Source: Firmicutes bacterium UBA4996 (GTDB taxonomy: Bacteria > Bacillota > Limnochordia > Darwinibacteriales > Darwinibacteriaceae). Taken from it: DNA of 5,756 nucleotides. Positions 1 to 5,756 of the stretch are shown one piece after another. The stretch is from positions 1 through 5,756 of the forward strand of contig DGYW01000030.1 in assembly GCA_002396805.1 (NCBI GenBank). The letters are read 5' to 3'. The translations under genes were made by a program, and so were the position numbers. The first letter of the stretch is position 1. Each line of letters begins with the position of its first letter. Below the pieces are notes generated by a model that was not told where the DNA came from, ran no database searches, and saw only the letters and a list, made by a program, of their open reading frames with translations.

Positions 1-55
1 TTCTTGGCAGTTTTTCTATAGCCCTCGTCGATGGCTATAGAAAAACTGCCAAGAA
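1..55. repeat. Near-perfect 55-bp palindrome at the window edge
   Basis: Bases 1-23 are the exact reverse complement of bases 33-55, with CTCGTCGAT between them. Inside that spacer TCG and CGA also pair, so the whole stretch is symmetric about base 28 with 26 of 27 pairs matching (only 24/32 fails). The symmetry reaches base 1 exactly, so the arm may continue beyond the window. The right arm encodes YRKTAKK, which fits trigger factor, while the left arm encodes LGSFSIA in the same frame. The likeliest explanation is a fold-back chimera at a contig end; a genuine hairpin in tig is the alternative. Confidence 0.9.
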
Positions 56-1283
56 GATCAGCATTCCAGGCTTTAGAAAAGGTAAAGCCCCTCGCCAAAT
101 AATTGAGTTAAATTATGGTCCCGATATTTTTCTGGAGGACGCAGTCGATATCCTTCTACCTCAAGCCTATCAAAAGGCACTTGATGAAACTGAAATTCGC
201 CCAGTTGATCAGCCAGATGTTGATATTGAGAAAGTTGAACGGGGTGTAGGTATCACCTTCATCTTTGAAGTAGATGTCTATCCTGAACTGGAGTTAGGCA
301 ACTATAAAGGCTTAGAAGCTCAAAAGGAGATCGTTAAGGTCACTGATGAGGACGTACTCAATGTGCTCAAACAACAGCAAGAGCGGAGTGCCCAGTTAAT
401 TGTAGTAGACCGTACCGATGTTCAAGAAGGTGACTTCGCGGTAATTGATTTCATCGGTTATGTTGATGGACAGCCCTTTAGTGGTGGTGCTGGAGAAGAC
501 CACACTCTAGAAATTGGTTCTGGCCAATTCATTCCTGGCTTTGAGGAGCAACTCATTGGAGCTCAAGTAGGAGAGGCTCAGGAAATCCAGGTTACCTTCC
601 CAGAAGAATACCATGCCGAGGCATTGGCGGGCCAAGATGCCACCTTCAAGGTGACTGTGAAGGAACTAAAAGAGAAATCCCTCCCCGAACTCGACGATGA
701 GTTTGCGAAGGATATTAGTGAGCATGAAACCTTGGATGAATTAAAAGCGGAGATTCGGAAAAACTTAGAGGACGACGTTACCCGCAGAACCACATCCAAG
801 GTGGAGAATACACTATTAGAACTGATTGCCGCAGATAGTAAAGTGGAGATTCCTCAATCCATGATCGACCATCAAGCTGAGCATCAGTTGGAACATTTCC
901 TCGAAAACATGCAGTACCAAGGCCTTAACGAAGAAATGTACTACCAAATCACTGGTCAGACTCGCGAGGATTTGCTCGTTGAGTTCGAACCTACCGCAAA
1001 AACCCAGATCATTAATGATCTAATTATTGACGCAGTGGTAGAAGCAGAAGGTATTGAGGTCACCGAAGACGAAGTGAATACTAAGATCAGTGAACTTATG
1101 GGCACAACAGAGGAGATGGATCCAGAACTTGAGGAAACCATGCGCAAATACTGGGAAAGCCAACGCAAAGGCATTGAACTATCTCTTGTGCGCGAAAAGG
1201 CCATGAAGTTCATTGTGGATCAGGCTCAGATCACCGAGGTGGAAGCCCTCGACGATGAGGCCGTTGAGACTGAAGAGGTCTAG
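3..1283 (+). CDS. tig: Trigger factor, ribosome-associated chaperone and peptidyl-prolyl isomerase (5' end missing)
   Basis: Trigger factor binds the ribosome near the exit tunnel and shields and folds nascent chains; it also carries prolyl isomerase activity. The frame is open from base 3 to the TAG at 1281-1283, giving 426 residues. The ATG at 363 is internal (about residue 121), not the start. The ribosome-binding signature PGFRKGKAPR is encoded at 66-95 (fragment residues 22-31). An FKBP-like domain follows at about residues 141-221, starting EGDFAVIDFIGYVDG and containing GSGQFIPGFEEQLIG. The helical C-terminal chaperone region runs from about 222 to the acidic end DDEAVETEEV. From memory of B. 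subtilis trigger factor (about 424 residues, GFRKGK near residue 43), roughly 20 N-terminal residues are missing. Residues 1-6 or so, encoded within the terminal palindrome, may be artefactual; the ALVDGYRK stretch from about base 21 fits the family. No terminator separates it from clpP, 33 bases downstream. Confidence 0.96.
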   Translation, partial: LGSFSIALVDGYRKTAKKISIPGFRKGKAPRQIIELNYGPDIFLEDAVDILLPQAYQKALDETEIRPVDQPDVDIEKVERGVGITFIFEVDVYPELELGNYKGLEAQKEIVKVTDEDVLNVLKQQQERSAQLIVVDRTDVQEGDFAVIDFIGYVDGQPFSGGAGEDHTLEIGSGQFIPGFEEQLIGAQVGEAQEIQVTFPEEYHAEALAGQDATFKVTVKELKEKSLPELDDEFAKDISEHETLDELKAEIRKNLEDDVTRRTTSKVENTLLELIAADSKVEIPQSMIDHQAEHQLEHFLENMQYQGLNEEMYYQITGQTREDLLVEFEPTAKTQIINDLIIDAVVEAEGIEVTEDEVNTKISELMGTTEEMDPELEETMRKYWESQRKGIELSLVREKAMKFIVDQAQITEVEALDDEAVETEEV

Positions 1284-1301
1284 ACAGTAATATAAGTTTG
1301 G

Positions 1302-1315
1302 AAAGGCGGGAGAGG
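1302..1315 (+). promoter_or_regulatory. Shine-Dalgarno region for clpP
   Basis: The purine-rich run AAAGGCGGGAGAGG lies just before the TTG at 1317. AAAGG sits 10 bases and GGAG 4 bases upstream of it. The next in-frame ATG (1335) has no comparable site, which supports TTG as the start. Confidence 0.65.
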
Positions 1316-1316
1316 A

Positions 1317-1922
1317 TTGAGTGTTTTAATCCCAATGGTTGTTGAACAGACAAATCGCGGAGAGCGGGCTTTTGACATTTACTCCCGGCTCTTAAAAGAC
1401 AGAATTATTTTCATTGGTGGGCCCATTGATGATCATGTGGCCAACCTGGTTATTGCCCAATTGCTATTTCTTGAATCAGAAGATCCTGACAAGGACATCC
1501 ATCTGTATATTAACAGTCCAGGCGGGGTAATCTATTCAGGATTAGCCATCTATGATACTATGCAATATATTAAGGCTGACGTTTCTACCATTTGCGTTGG
1601 TGTAGCAGCAAGTATGGCTGCTCTTTTACTCAGTGCCGGTGCCGAAGGAAAGCGCTACGCACTGCCTAACTCTAGAATCATGATTCATCAGCCCCTTGGC
1701 GGTGCTCAGGGGCAGGCCAGTCAAATAGAGATTCAGGCTAAGGAAATTCTACTCCTGAAGAGTAGATTGAACGAAATCTTACAGCACCACACCGGGCAAC
1801 CTCTGGAGAAAATCGACCAAGACACCGATCGAGATTACTACATGTCCGCCCAAGATGCCGTGGAGTACGGTTTGATTGATGGCGTTTTGGAGAAAAATCA
1901 GACCTTAAACGCTAAACAGTAG
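1317..1922 (+). CDS. clpP: ATP-dependent Clp protease proteolytic subunit ClpP
   Basis: This is the serine peptidase that forms a double-heptameric barrel and degrades proteins unfolded by ClpX or other Clp ATPases in the cytoplasm. The product is 201 residues, normal for the family. The catalytic triad is visible: Ser99 in GVAASMAA, His124 in MIHQPLGG and Asp173 in DTDRDYY. The SPGG at 67-70 supplies the oxyanion-hole region. The start is TTG: the N-terminus [20 protein letters not shown] matches the conserved ClpP N-terminal loop, and starting at ATG 1335 would remove part of it. After SPGG the sequence reads [10 protein letters not shown] where many relatives have SVTAGLAIYD; this is a local variant and leaves the active site intact. 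The gene lies between tig (33-base gap) and clpX (19-base gap), consistent with co-transcription with its ATPase partner. I see no CtsR or CIRCE operator upstream. Confidence 0.98.
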   Translation: MSVLIPMVVEQTNRGERAFDIYSRLLKDRIIFIGGPIDDHVANLVIAQLLFLESEDPDKDIHLYINSPGGVIYSGLAIYDTMQYIKADVSTICVGVAASMAALLLSAGAEGKRYALPNSRIMIHQPLGGAQGQASQIEIQAKEILLLKSRLNEILQHHTGQPLEKIDQDTDRDYYMSAQDAVEYGLIDGVLEKNQTLNAKQ

Positions 1923-1930
1923 TGACAAGT

Positions 1931-1936
1931 GAGGTG
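1931..1936 (+). promoter_or_regulatory. Shine-Dalgarno site that decides the clpX start
   Basis: GAGGTG lies 5 bases before ATG 1942, a good spacing, but only 2 bases before the in-frame TTG at 1939. This favours ATG 1942, which also gives the family N-terminus [13 protein letters not shown]. Confidence 0.8.
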
Positions 1937-1941
1937 ATTTG

Positions 1942-3198
1942 ATGTTCAAATTTGGCGATGAAAAGGGACAGTTAAAATGTTCTTTTTGTGGGAAAATGCA
2001 GGAGCAAGTGAAAAAGCTCATCGCCGGACCAGGGGTCTATATCTGTGACGAGTGTATAGAGCTCTGTAACGAGATCATCGAGGAAGAGTTCACCGAAGAC
2101 CATGAAATTGAATTAGATAGTATCCCTAAGCCTCGGGAAATCCGGGAAGCTTTGGATGAATACGTTATCGGTCAAGACGAGGCCAAAAAAGCCTTATCTG
2201 TTGCAGTGTACAATCACTACAAACGGATTAACAGTAATATCAGAACCGATGATGTTGAACTACAAAAGAGTAACATCCTCATGCTTGGACCAACAGGTAG
2301 TGGCAAGACCTTTCTTGCCCAAACCTTGGCTCGGATTCTCAATGTGCCTTTCGCCATTGCAGACGCCACCAGTCTAACTGAAGCTGGATATGTAGGCGAA
2401 GATGTGGAAAACATCTTGCTTAAACTCATCCAAGCTGCTGACTATGATGTGGAACGGGCTGAGCGGGGGATAATCTATATCGACGAGATCGATAAAATTG
2501 CCCGCAAGTCCGAGAATCCCTCCATCACTCGTGATGTATCTGGTGAAGGGGTGCAACAAGCCCTTTTAAAGATTCTCGAAGGAACCGTGGCCAGCGTGCC
2601 GCCTCAGGGTGGACGCAAGCACCCACACCAAGAGTTCATCCAAATTGACACTACTAACATTTTGTTTGTCTGCGGTGGTGCCTTTGACGGACTAGAGAAG
2701 ATCATCGAGCGCCGAATTGGTCAAAAGACTATTGGATTTGGAGCCGATATTAGAACACGAGAAGAAAAGAAAATTGGCGATATCTTGCGCCAAAACATGC
2801 CTGAAGACTTGTTACGCTACGGACTTATCCCCGAGTTTATCGGGCGAGTGCCTGTGGTTTGTACCCTAGATGCCTTAGATGCTGATGCTTTGGTCAAGAT
2901 CTTGACTGAGCCTAAGAACGCTTTAGCCAAACAGTTCCAGAAGCTCTTGAACATGGATGGGGTTATCTTGGAATTTGAGGATGAAGCGTTGCAACTTATT
3001 GCTGCCAAGGCCTTAGAGCAAAAAACTGGAGCAAGGGGATTGCGTACGGTACTGGAAGGCCTGATGTTGGATGTAATGTATAATATTCCATCAGAGGAAA
3101 ATGTATCGAAGTGCGTGATTACTAGGGCTGCGGTTGAGAAGAAAGAGCAGCCACTAATCGTGCGCAGCAAGTCTAAGGGCAAAGAAGAAAGCGCCTAG
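1942..3198 (+). CDS. clpX: ATP-dependent Clp protease ATP-binding subunit ClpX
   Basis: ClpX is a hexameric AAA+ unfoldase that recognises tagged or native substrates and threads them into ClpP. The product is 418 residues, usual length. The N-terminal zinc domain has Cys13, Cys16, Cys35 and Cys38 (CSFC and CDEC). The ATPase core shows Walker A GPTGSGKT (116-123), the pore-1 loop GYVG (149-152), Walker B IIYIDE (177-182), the RKH loop (225-227), the ClpP-docking tripeptide IGF (264-266), the arginine-finger region IPEFIGR ending at Arg302, and sensor 2 GARGLR (363-368). With every one of these present it should be a functional partner of the ClpP encoded 19 bases upstream. A factor-independent terminator follows 14 bases after the stop, so clpX probably ends the tig-clpP-clpX transcript. 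Confidence 0.98.
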   Translation: MFKFGDEKGQLKCSFCGKMQEQVKKLIAGPGVYICDECIELCNEIIEEEFTEDHEIELDSIPKPREIREALDEYVIGQDEAKKALSVAVYNHYKRINSNIRTDDVELQKSNILMLGPTGSGKTFLAQTLARILNVPFAIADATSLTEAGYVGEDVENILLKLIQAADYDVERAERGIIYIDEIDKIARKSENPSITRDVSGEGVQQALLKILEGTVASVPPQGGRKHPHQEFIQIDTTNILFVCGGAFDGLEKIIERRIGQKTIGFGADIRTREEKKIGDILRQNMPEDLLRYGLIPEFIGRVPVVCTLDALDADALVKILTEPKNALAKQFQKLLNMDGVILEFEDEALQLIAAKALEQKTGARGLRTVLEGLMLDVMYNIPSEENVSKCVITRAAVEKKEQPLIVRSKSKGKEESA

Positions 3199-3212
3199 AA
3201 TGCAATAAACAG

Positions 3213-3256
3213 AGATGAGCGTGGCATTTCCACTGGAAATGGGCGCTCATCTTTTT
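3213..3256 (+). terminator. Rho-independent terminator between clpX and lonB
   Basis: AGATGAGCG (3213-3221) pairs perfectly with CGCTCATCT (3244-3252). Inside it a second stem, CATTTCC (3225-3231) with GGAAATG (3235-3241), closes on the 3-base loop ACT. A small internal loop (TGG against GG) separates the two stems. A run of five T (3252-3256) follows. The structure starts 14 bases after the clpX stop and should end the clpX transcript, at least in part. Confidence 0.9.
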
Positions 3257-3274
3257 ACCTTTCCGGGATATAAT
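3245..3274 (+). promoter_or_regulatory. Candidate lonB promoter, sigma-F-like, also with a TATAAT -10
   Basis: GGATATAAT (3266-3274) fits the sigma-F -10 pattern GGNNANANT. GCTCA (3245-3249) matches 4 of 5 positions of a GYWTA-type -35 at a 16-base spacing. The same region contains TATAAT (3269-3274), but no good sigma-A -35 lies 16-18 bases upstream and there is no extended TGN. In B. subtilis lonB is transcribed by sigma-F in the forespore, so a sigma-F reading is reasonable. The proposed -35 overlaps the descending arm of the clpX terminator. The consensus used is from memory and the site is short. Confidence 0.45.
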
Positions 3275-3290
3275 AAACCTTGTAACCTTC

Positions 3291-3299
3291 GGAGAGGAG
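3291..3299 (+). promoter_or_regulatory. Shine-Dalgarno site that decides the lonB start
   Basis: GGAGAGGAG lies 8 bases before ATG 3308 and 11 before ATG 3311. It is far downstream of the ATG at 3215, which therefore cannot use it. Confidence 0.8.
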
Positions 3300-3307
3300 T
3301 TGATGTA

Positions 3308-5005
3308 ATGATGGGCGTACTGGGGTTAATCAACCTGTTTTTCGCCATCGTTATTGGCTTATATTTCTGGAATCTTTTGCGGCAGCAACAAGGCAGCAAA
3401 TCCGCAGTGGATCGCGAATCACGCAAGGAAATGGAAAAGCTGCGGCGTCTCAAGAGTATTTCTCTCACAGAACCCCTAGCTGAGTTAACTCGCCCTAAGG
3501 ACTTTCAGGAAATCATTGGACAAGATGATGGTCTAAAAGCTCTACGGGCCGCTTTATGTGGACCCAATCCCCAACACGTGATCATTTATGGCCCGCCTGG
3601 GGTGGGCAAAACCGCGGCCGCCCGTGTTGTATTAGAAGAGGCTAAGGCCAATAGTCTTTCACCCTTTGGGCCGAGCGCGGCATTCGTAGAAGTTGATGCT
3701 ACTACCGCCCGCTTTGATGATCGGGGCATTGCGGATCCTCTCATGGGTTCTGTTCATGATCCCATCTATCAGGGGGCAGGCCCCTTAGGTGTGGCTGGTA
3801 TCCCGCAACCAAAGCCAGGTGCCGTAACGAAAGCACATGGCGGTATTTTGTTTCTCGACGAAATTGGAGAACTACACCCCATTCAACTCAACAAACTTCT
3901 CAAGGTGCTCGAAGATCGCAAAGTGTTCTTAGACAGTGCCTACTATTCCTCTGAAGATACGAGTATCCCACCCCATATCCACGAAATTTTCCAACATGGC
4001 CTTCCTGCTGATTTTCGTTTAGTGGGGGCCACCACTAAACTTGCCCACGAATTGCCTCCAGCTCTACGCTCTCGTTGTTTGGAGATTTTCTTTCGCAACC
4101 TTAATCCTGAAGAAATCGGGATCATTGCAGCTAATGCAGCCCGTAAGATCAACTTCCCCATGGATCCTGCAGCCCTAGAAGAGATTAAAAGATTTGCCAG
4201 TAATGGTCGTGATGCGGTGAATATTGTGCAGATCGCTGCGGGGGTGGTCTTAGCTGAGGGACGCAAAAGGATTGAAAAGGGAGATATTGAGTGGGTCTTA
4301 ACATGTGGGCAATACACTCCTAGACCCCAAAGCCAGATTCGCCCCCAGCCAACTATTGGAGTAGTTAATGGCTTGGCCATGTATGGAGCCAATTTGGGTA
4401 CACTGATTGAAGTTGAGGCTACTGCGATTCCGGCGGAGAAGGGTCAGGGAAGTGTGCAGGTTACTGGAGTAATGGAAGAAGAGGAACTTGGTCGTCCGGG
4501 ACGTACCATGCGGCGTAGATCTCAAGCCCGTTGTTCAGTAGATAATGTGTTAACAGTACTTAAATCGTGTTTGGGATTACGCCCCCAAGATTTTGATATA
4601 CATATAAACTTTCCTGGGGGAATTCCCGTGGATGGACCTTCCGCAGGCATAAGTATGGTGACCGCTGTCGCGTCCGCCTTGACAAATCGCCCCGTCTCCA
4701 ACACCGTAGCCATGACAGGCGAAGTAACAATTCATGGGCTGGTGAAGCCCGTCGGTGGAGTCGTCCCTAAAGTGCGGGCAGCTAGGGAGTCCGGAATTAA
4801 GCATGTCTTGTTACCCCAGGAAAACTGGCAAGAGATTTTTCGGGATTTAGGTGGGATCCAAGTGACCCCAGTTGAACGCATTTGGGAAGTTTTAGAGGTA
4901 GCGCTTTTAAGGGAACCAGAAATAATTTCTACAGTGATAACCGCCCGCGAACCCAGTAACTTATTAGGAGCCTCTCCTAAAATCACTGGTGGAATAATTC
5001 CCTGA
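3308..5005 (+). CDS. lonB: Membrane-anchored Lon-family Ser/Lys protease LonB
   Basis: The product is 565 residues, close to the B. subtilis LonB (about 552 from memory), and lacks the large N-terminal substrate domain of LonA. Residues about 4-24 (VLGLINLFFAIVIGLYFWNL) form one hydrophobic membrane anchor, so the enzyme is probably tethered to the inner face of the membrane. The AAA+ module has Walker A GPPGVGKT (95-102) and Walker B ILFLDEIGE (180-188). The C-terminal Lon protease domain has the catalytic Ser445 in DGPSAG and Lys488 in PVGGVVPK, 43 residues apart as in the E. coli dyad. Start: ATG 3308 follows a strong Shine-Dalgarno site and gives the known N-terminal layout; the in-frame ATG 3215 lies inside a terminator stem. 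The last 25 or so residues after VALLREPEI are probably a variable tail. In B. subtilis LonB is associated with sporulation; the same role here is inferred from the orthology and the promoter. Confidence 0.96.
   Translation: MMGVLGLINLFFAIVIGLYFWNLLRQQQGSKSAVDRESRKEMEKLRRLKSISLTEPLAELTRPKDFQEIIGQDDGLKALRAALCGPNPQHVIIYGPPGVGKTAAARVVLEEAKANSLSPFGPSAAFVEVDATTARFDDRGIADPLMGSVHDPIYQGAGPLGVAGIPQPKPGAVTKAHGGILFLDEIGELHPIQLNKLLKVLEDRKVFLDSAYYSSEDTSIPPHIHEIFQHGLPADFRLVGATTKLAHELPPALRSRCLEIFFRNLNPEEIGIIAANAARKINFPMDPAALEEIKRFASNGRDAVNIVQIAAGVVLAEGRKRIEKGDIEWVLTCGQYTPRPQSQIRPQPTIGVVNGLAMYGANLGTLIEVEATAIPAEKGQGSVQVTGVMEEEELGRPGRTMRRRSQARCSVDNVLTVLKSCLGLRPQDFDIHINFPGGIPVDGPSAGISMVTAVASALTNRPVSNTVAMTGEVTIHGLVKPVGGVVPKVRAARESGIKHVLLPQENWQEIFRDLGGIQVTPVERIWEVLEVALLREPEIISTVITAREPSNLLGASPKITGGIIP
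4964..4980. repeat. Inverted repeat at the 3' end of lonB
   Basis: TTAGGAG and CTCCTAA pair perfectly around the 3-base loop CCT. CCAGT (4953-4957) and ACTGG (4985-4989) can add an outer stem across an unpaired internal loop. There is no T-run after it, so it is not a standard terminator. It lies in the tail-coding part of lonB, about 40 bases before the putative lonA -10. A role in RNA stability or attenuation is possible but unsupported. Confidence 0.5.
4991..5001. repeat. Small palindrome overlapping the lonA -35 region
   Basis: GGAATAATTCC is a perfect 5-bp inverted repeat centred on one A. It sits at the end of lonB and partly overlaps where a -35 box would lie for the extended -10 at 5021. 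An operator role is speculative; a palindrome this short also occurs by chance. Confidence 0.3.
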
Positions 5006-5017
5006 TTTTCCAATGTA

Positions 5018-5026
5018 TGATACAAT
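5018..5026 (+). promoter_or_regulatory. Candidate extended -10 promoter for lonA
   Basis: TGA followed directly by TACAAT (5021-5026) has the TGN-extended -10 form and one mismatch to TATAAT. At 17-base spacing the -35 would be TTCCCT (4998-5003), a weak match, as is common for extended -10 promoters. It lies wholly in the lonB-lonA gap and would give a leader of about 25 bases, suggesting that lonA can be transcribed apart from lonB. Confidence 0.55.
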
Positions 5027-5046
5027 GGTCTTAGATAAATAAACAT

Positions 5047-5053
5047 GGGGGTG
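5047..5053 (+). promoter_or_regulatory. Shine-Dalgarno site for lonA
   Basis: GGGGGTG ends 5 bases before ATG 5059 and differs from the ideal GGAGGTG by one base. Confidence 0.7.
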
Positions 5054-5058
5054 TAGAA

Positions 5059-5756
5059 ATGGTAAAGGAAAACACATTTCCACTACTGCCTCTCCGTGGA
5101 ACGCTGGTATTTCCCTATATGGTGACTCCCTTAGAAGTAGGGAGAGCTAGGTCTATTGAGGCCGTTGAGCAAGCCATGCTCAGGGACCGGCGAATTGTTT
5201 TAGCAGCACAGCATCAAGTGGCTACCGAAGATCCGGTGCCTGAAGATATTCATGAGGTTGGTACTTTGTGCGAAATCAAGCAAATCCTCAAGGTACCCGA
5301 AGGTCAAGTACGGGTTTTAGTTGAAGGCTTGGCCCGAGTTACCCTTGAACAAATTGACGATGCGGAGGGTTACTATGAAACCCTAGTAACCATTGTGCCA
5401 GAAACAGACGGAGAAATGGACTCGTTTGAGCAGGAAGCTCTGGTGCGGATTGTTCGGGACCAGTTTGATAAATATGTGCGCTTGGGTAAAAAGATCCCAG
5501 CGGAAGTCTTGATGGCGGTGGGTAGCATCGAAGATCCACATCGTTTAGCCGATACCATCGCCAGTCAGATGAATATTTCCTTTAATGAGAAGCAGGAACT
5601 CTTGGAGATTTTTCCTGTGGATCGACGTCTAGAAGGGATCTTGGGCTTACTCTATCGTGAAGGGGAGATTCTCGGTCTAGAAAAAAGTATCCAACAGCGG
5701 GTTCGTAAACAAATGGAGAAGACCCAACGGGAGTATTATTTGCGGGAGCAAATGAA
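5059..5756 (+). CDS. lonA: ATP-dependent protease La, LonA (3' end missing)
   Basis: LonA is a soluble homo-hexameric AAA+ Ser/Lys protease that degrades misfolded and regulatory proteins. Only the first 232 codons plus two bases are present; family members are usually about 770-810 residues, so the ATPase and protease domains lie beyond the window. The visible part begins MVKENTFPLLPLRGTLVFPY, the standard start of the Lon N-terminal substrate-binding domain, which extends to about residue 200. The last visible stretch, EKSIQQRVRKQMEKTQREYY, is the start of the long helical linker found in bacterial Lon before the ATPase domain. The frame has no stop. ATG 5059 is supported by the Shine-Dalgarno site and the family N-terminus. 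It lies 53 bases after lonB, the tandem arrangement known from Bacillus, and appears to have its own promoter. Confidence 0.97.
   Translation, partial: MVKENTFPLLPLRGTLVFPYMVTPLEVGRARSIEAVEQAMLRDRRIVLAAQHQVATEDPVPEDIHEVGTLCEIKQILKVPEGQVRVLVEGLARVTLEQIDDAEGYYETLVTIVPETDGEMDSFEQEALVRIVRDQFDKYVRLGKKIPAEVLMAVGSIEDPHRLADTIASQMNISFNEKQELLEIFPVDRRLEGILGLLYREGEILGLEKSIQQRVRKQMEKTQREYYLREQM

Noticed and set aside
363..365. ATG 363 as the trigger factor start
   Set aside because: The same frame is open back to base 3 and encodes the conserved PGFRKGKAPR ribosome-binding signature; starting at 363 would remove the whole N-terminal domain.
1939..1941. TTG 1939 as the clpX start
   Set aside because: It is only 2 bases from the Shine-Dalgarno site, whereas ATG 1942 has 5-base spacing and gives the family N-terminus MFKF.
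2719..2725. GGTCAAA as a CtsR heptad
   Set aside because: It is a single copy within conserved clpX coding sequence with no second heptad nearby and no promoter beside it.
2893..2906. 14-bp perfect palindrome GTCAAGATCTTGAC in clpX
   Set aside because: It falls in ordinary ClpX coding sequence (VKILT), far from any promoter, and its length is compatible with chance.
2817..3182. Antisense open frame of 121 codons over the end of clpX
   Set aside because: It is opposite conserved ClpX coding sequence and its translation shows no recognisable domain.
3943..4392. Antisense open frame of 149 codons over lonB
   Set aside because: It lies opposite conserved LonB ATPase coding sequence, and its translation resembles no family I recognise; it is a shadow frame.
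4732..5046. Antisense open frame of 104 codons spanning the lonB end and the lonA promoter
   Set aside because: It overlaps conserved Lon protease coding sequence, and its translation shows no recognisable domain.
5045..5056. Three-codon ORF (ATG GGG GTG TAG) in the lonA leader
   Set aside because: It coincides with the Shine-Dalgarno site itself and has no ribosome binding site of its own that I can see; most likely incidental.

Overview
The window is one strand-consistent block of cytoplasmic protein-quality-control genes, all on the + strand, in the order tig (trigger factor, 5' end missing) - clpP - clpX - lonB - lonA (3' end missing). The gene order, the membrane-anchored LonB next to LonA, the Shine-Dalgarno sites (GAGGTG, GGAGAGGAG) and the close match of ClpX and LonB to my memory of the Bacillus subtilis proteins point to a low- to mid-GC, probably endospore-forming Firmicute. 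ClpP placed between tig and clpX is more typical of Clostridia-type genomes than of Bacillus, where clpP is elsewhere. I cannot name a genus.

Positions 1-1283 hold the trigger factor. Its reading frame is open back to base 3, about 20 residues short of a full N-terminus. The first 55 bases form a near-perfect palindrome that runs to the window edge. This looks more like a fold-back contig end than native tig sequence. Positions 1317-1922 hold ClpP with a TTG start, followed after 19 bases by ClpX (1942-3198). These three genes are tightly spaced with no terminator between them and probably share a transcript. A two-part stem-loop followed by a T-run (3213-3256) ends that unit.

Directly behind the terminator lies a candidate promoter that fits a sigma-F-type forespore promoter (GCTCA - 16 bp - GGATATAAT) and also contains a plain TATAAT. 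It precedes lonB, whose real start is ATG 3308; the longer open frame begins inside the terminator stem. lonB ends at 5005. A 53-base gap contains an extended -10 promoter (TGATACAAT) and a Shine-Dalgarno site for lonA, which starts at 5059 and runs off the window.

Together the genes cover folding of nascent chains at the ribosome (trigger factor), ATP-driven unfolding and degradation (ClpX feeding ClpP through its IGF loop), and two Lon Ser/Lys proteases: a soluble one (LonA) and a membrane-tethered one linked to sporulation in Bacillus (LonB). The catalytic and ATPase residues that can be checked are intact. I see no mobile element, CRISPR array, RNA gene or new system. The points worth a second look are the terminal palindrome, the terminator/promoter overlap before lonB, and the small inverted repeats before lonA.
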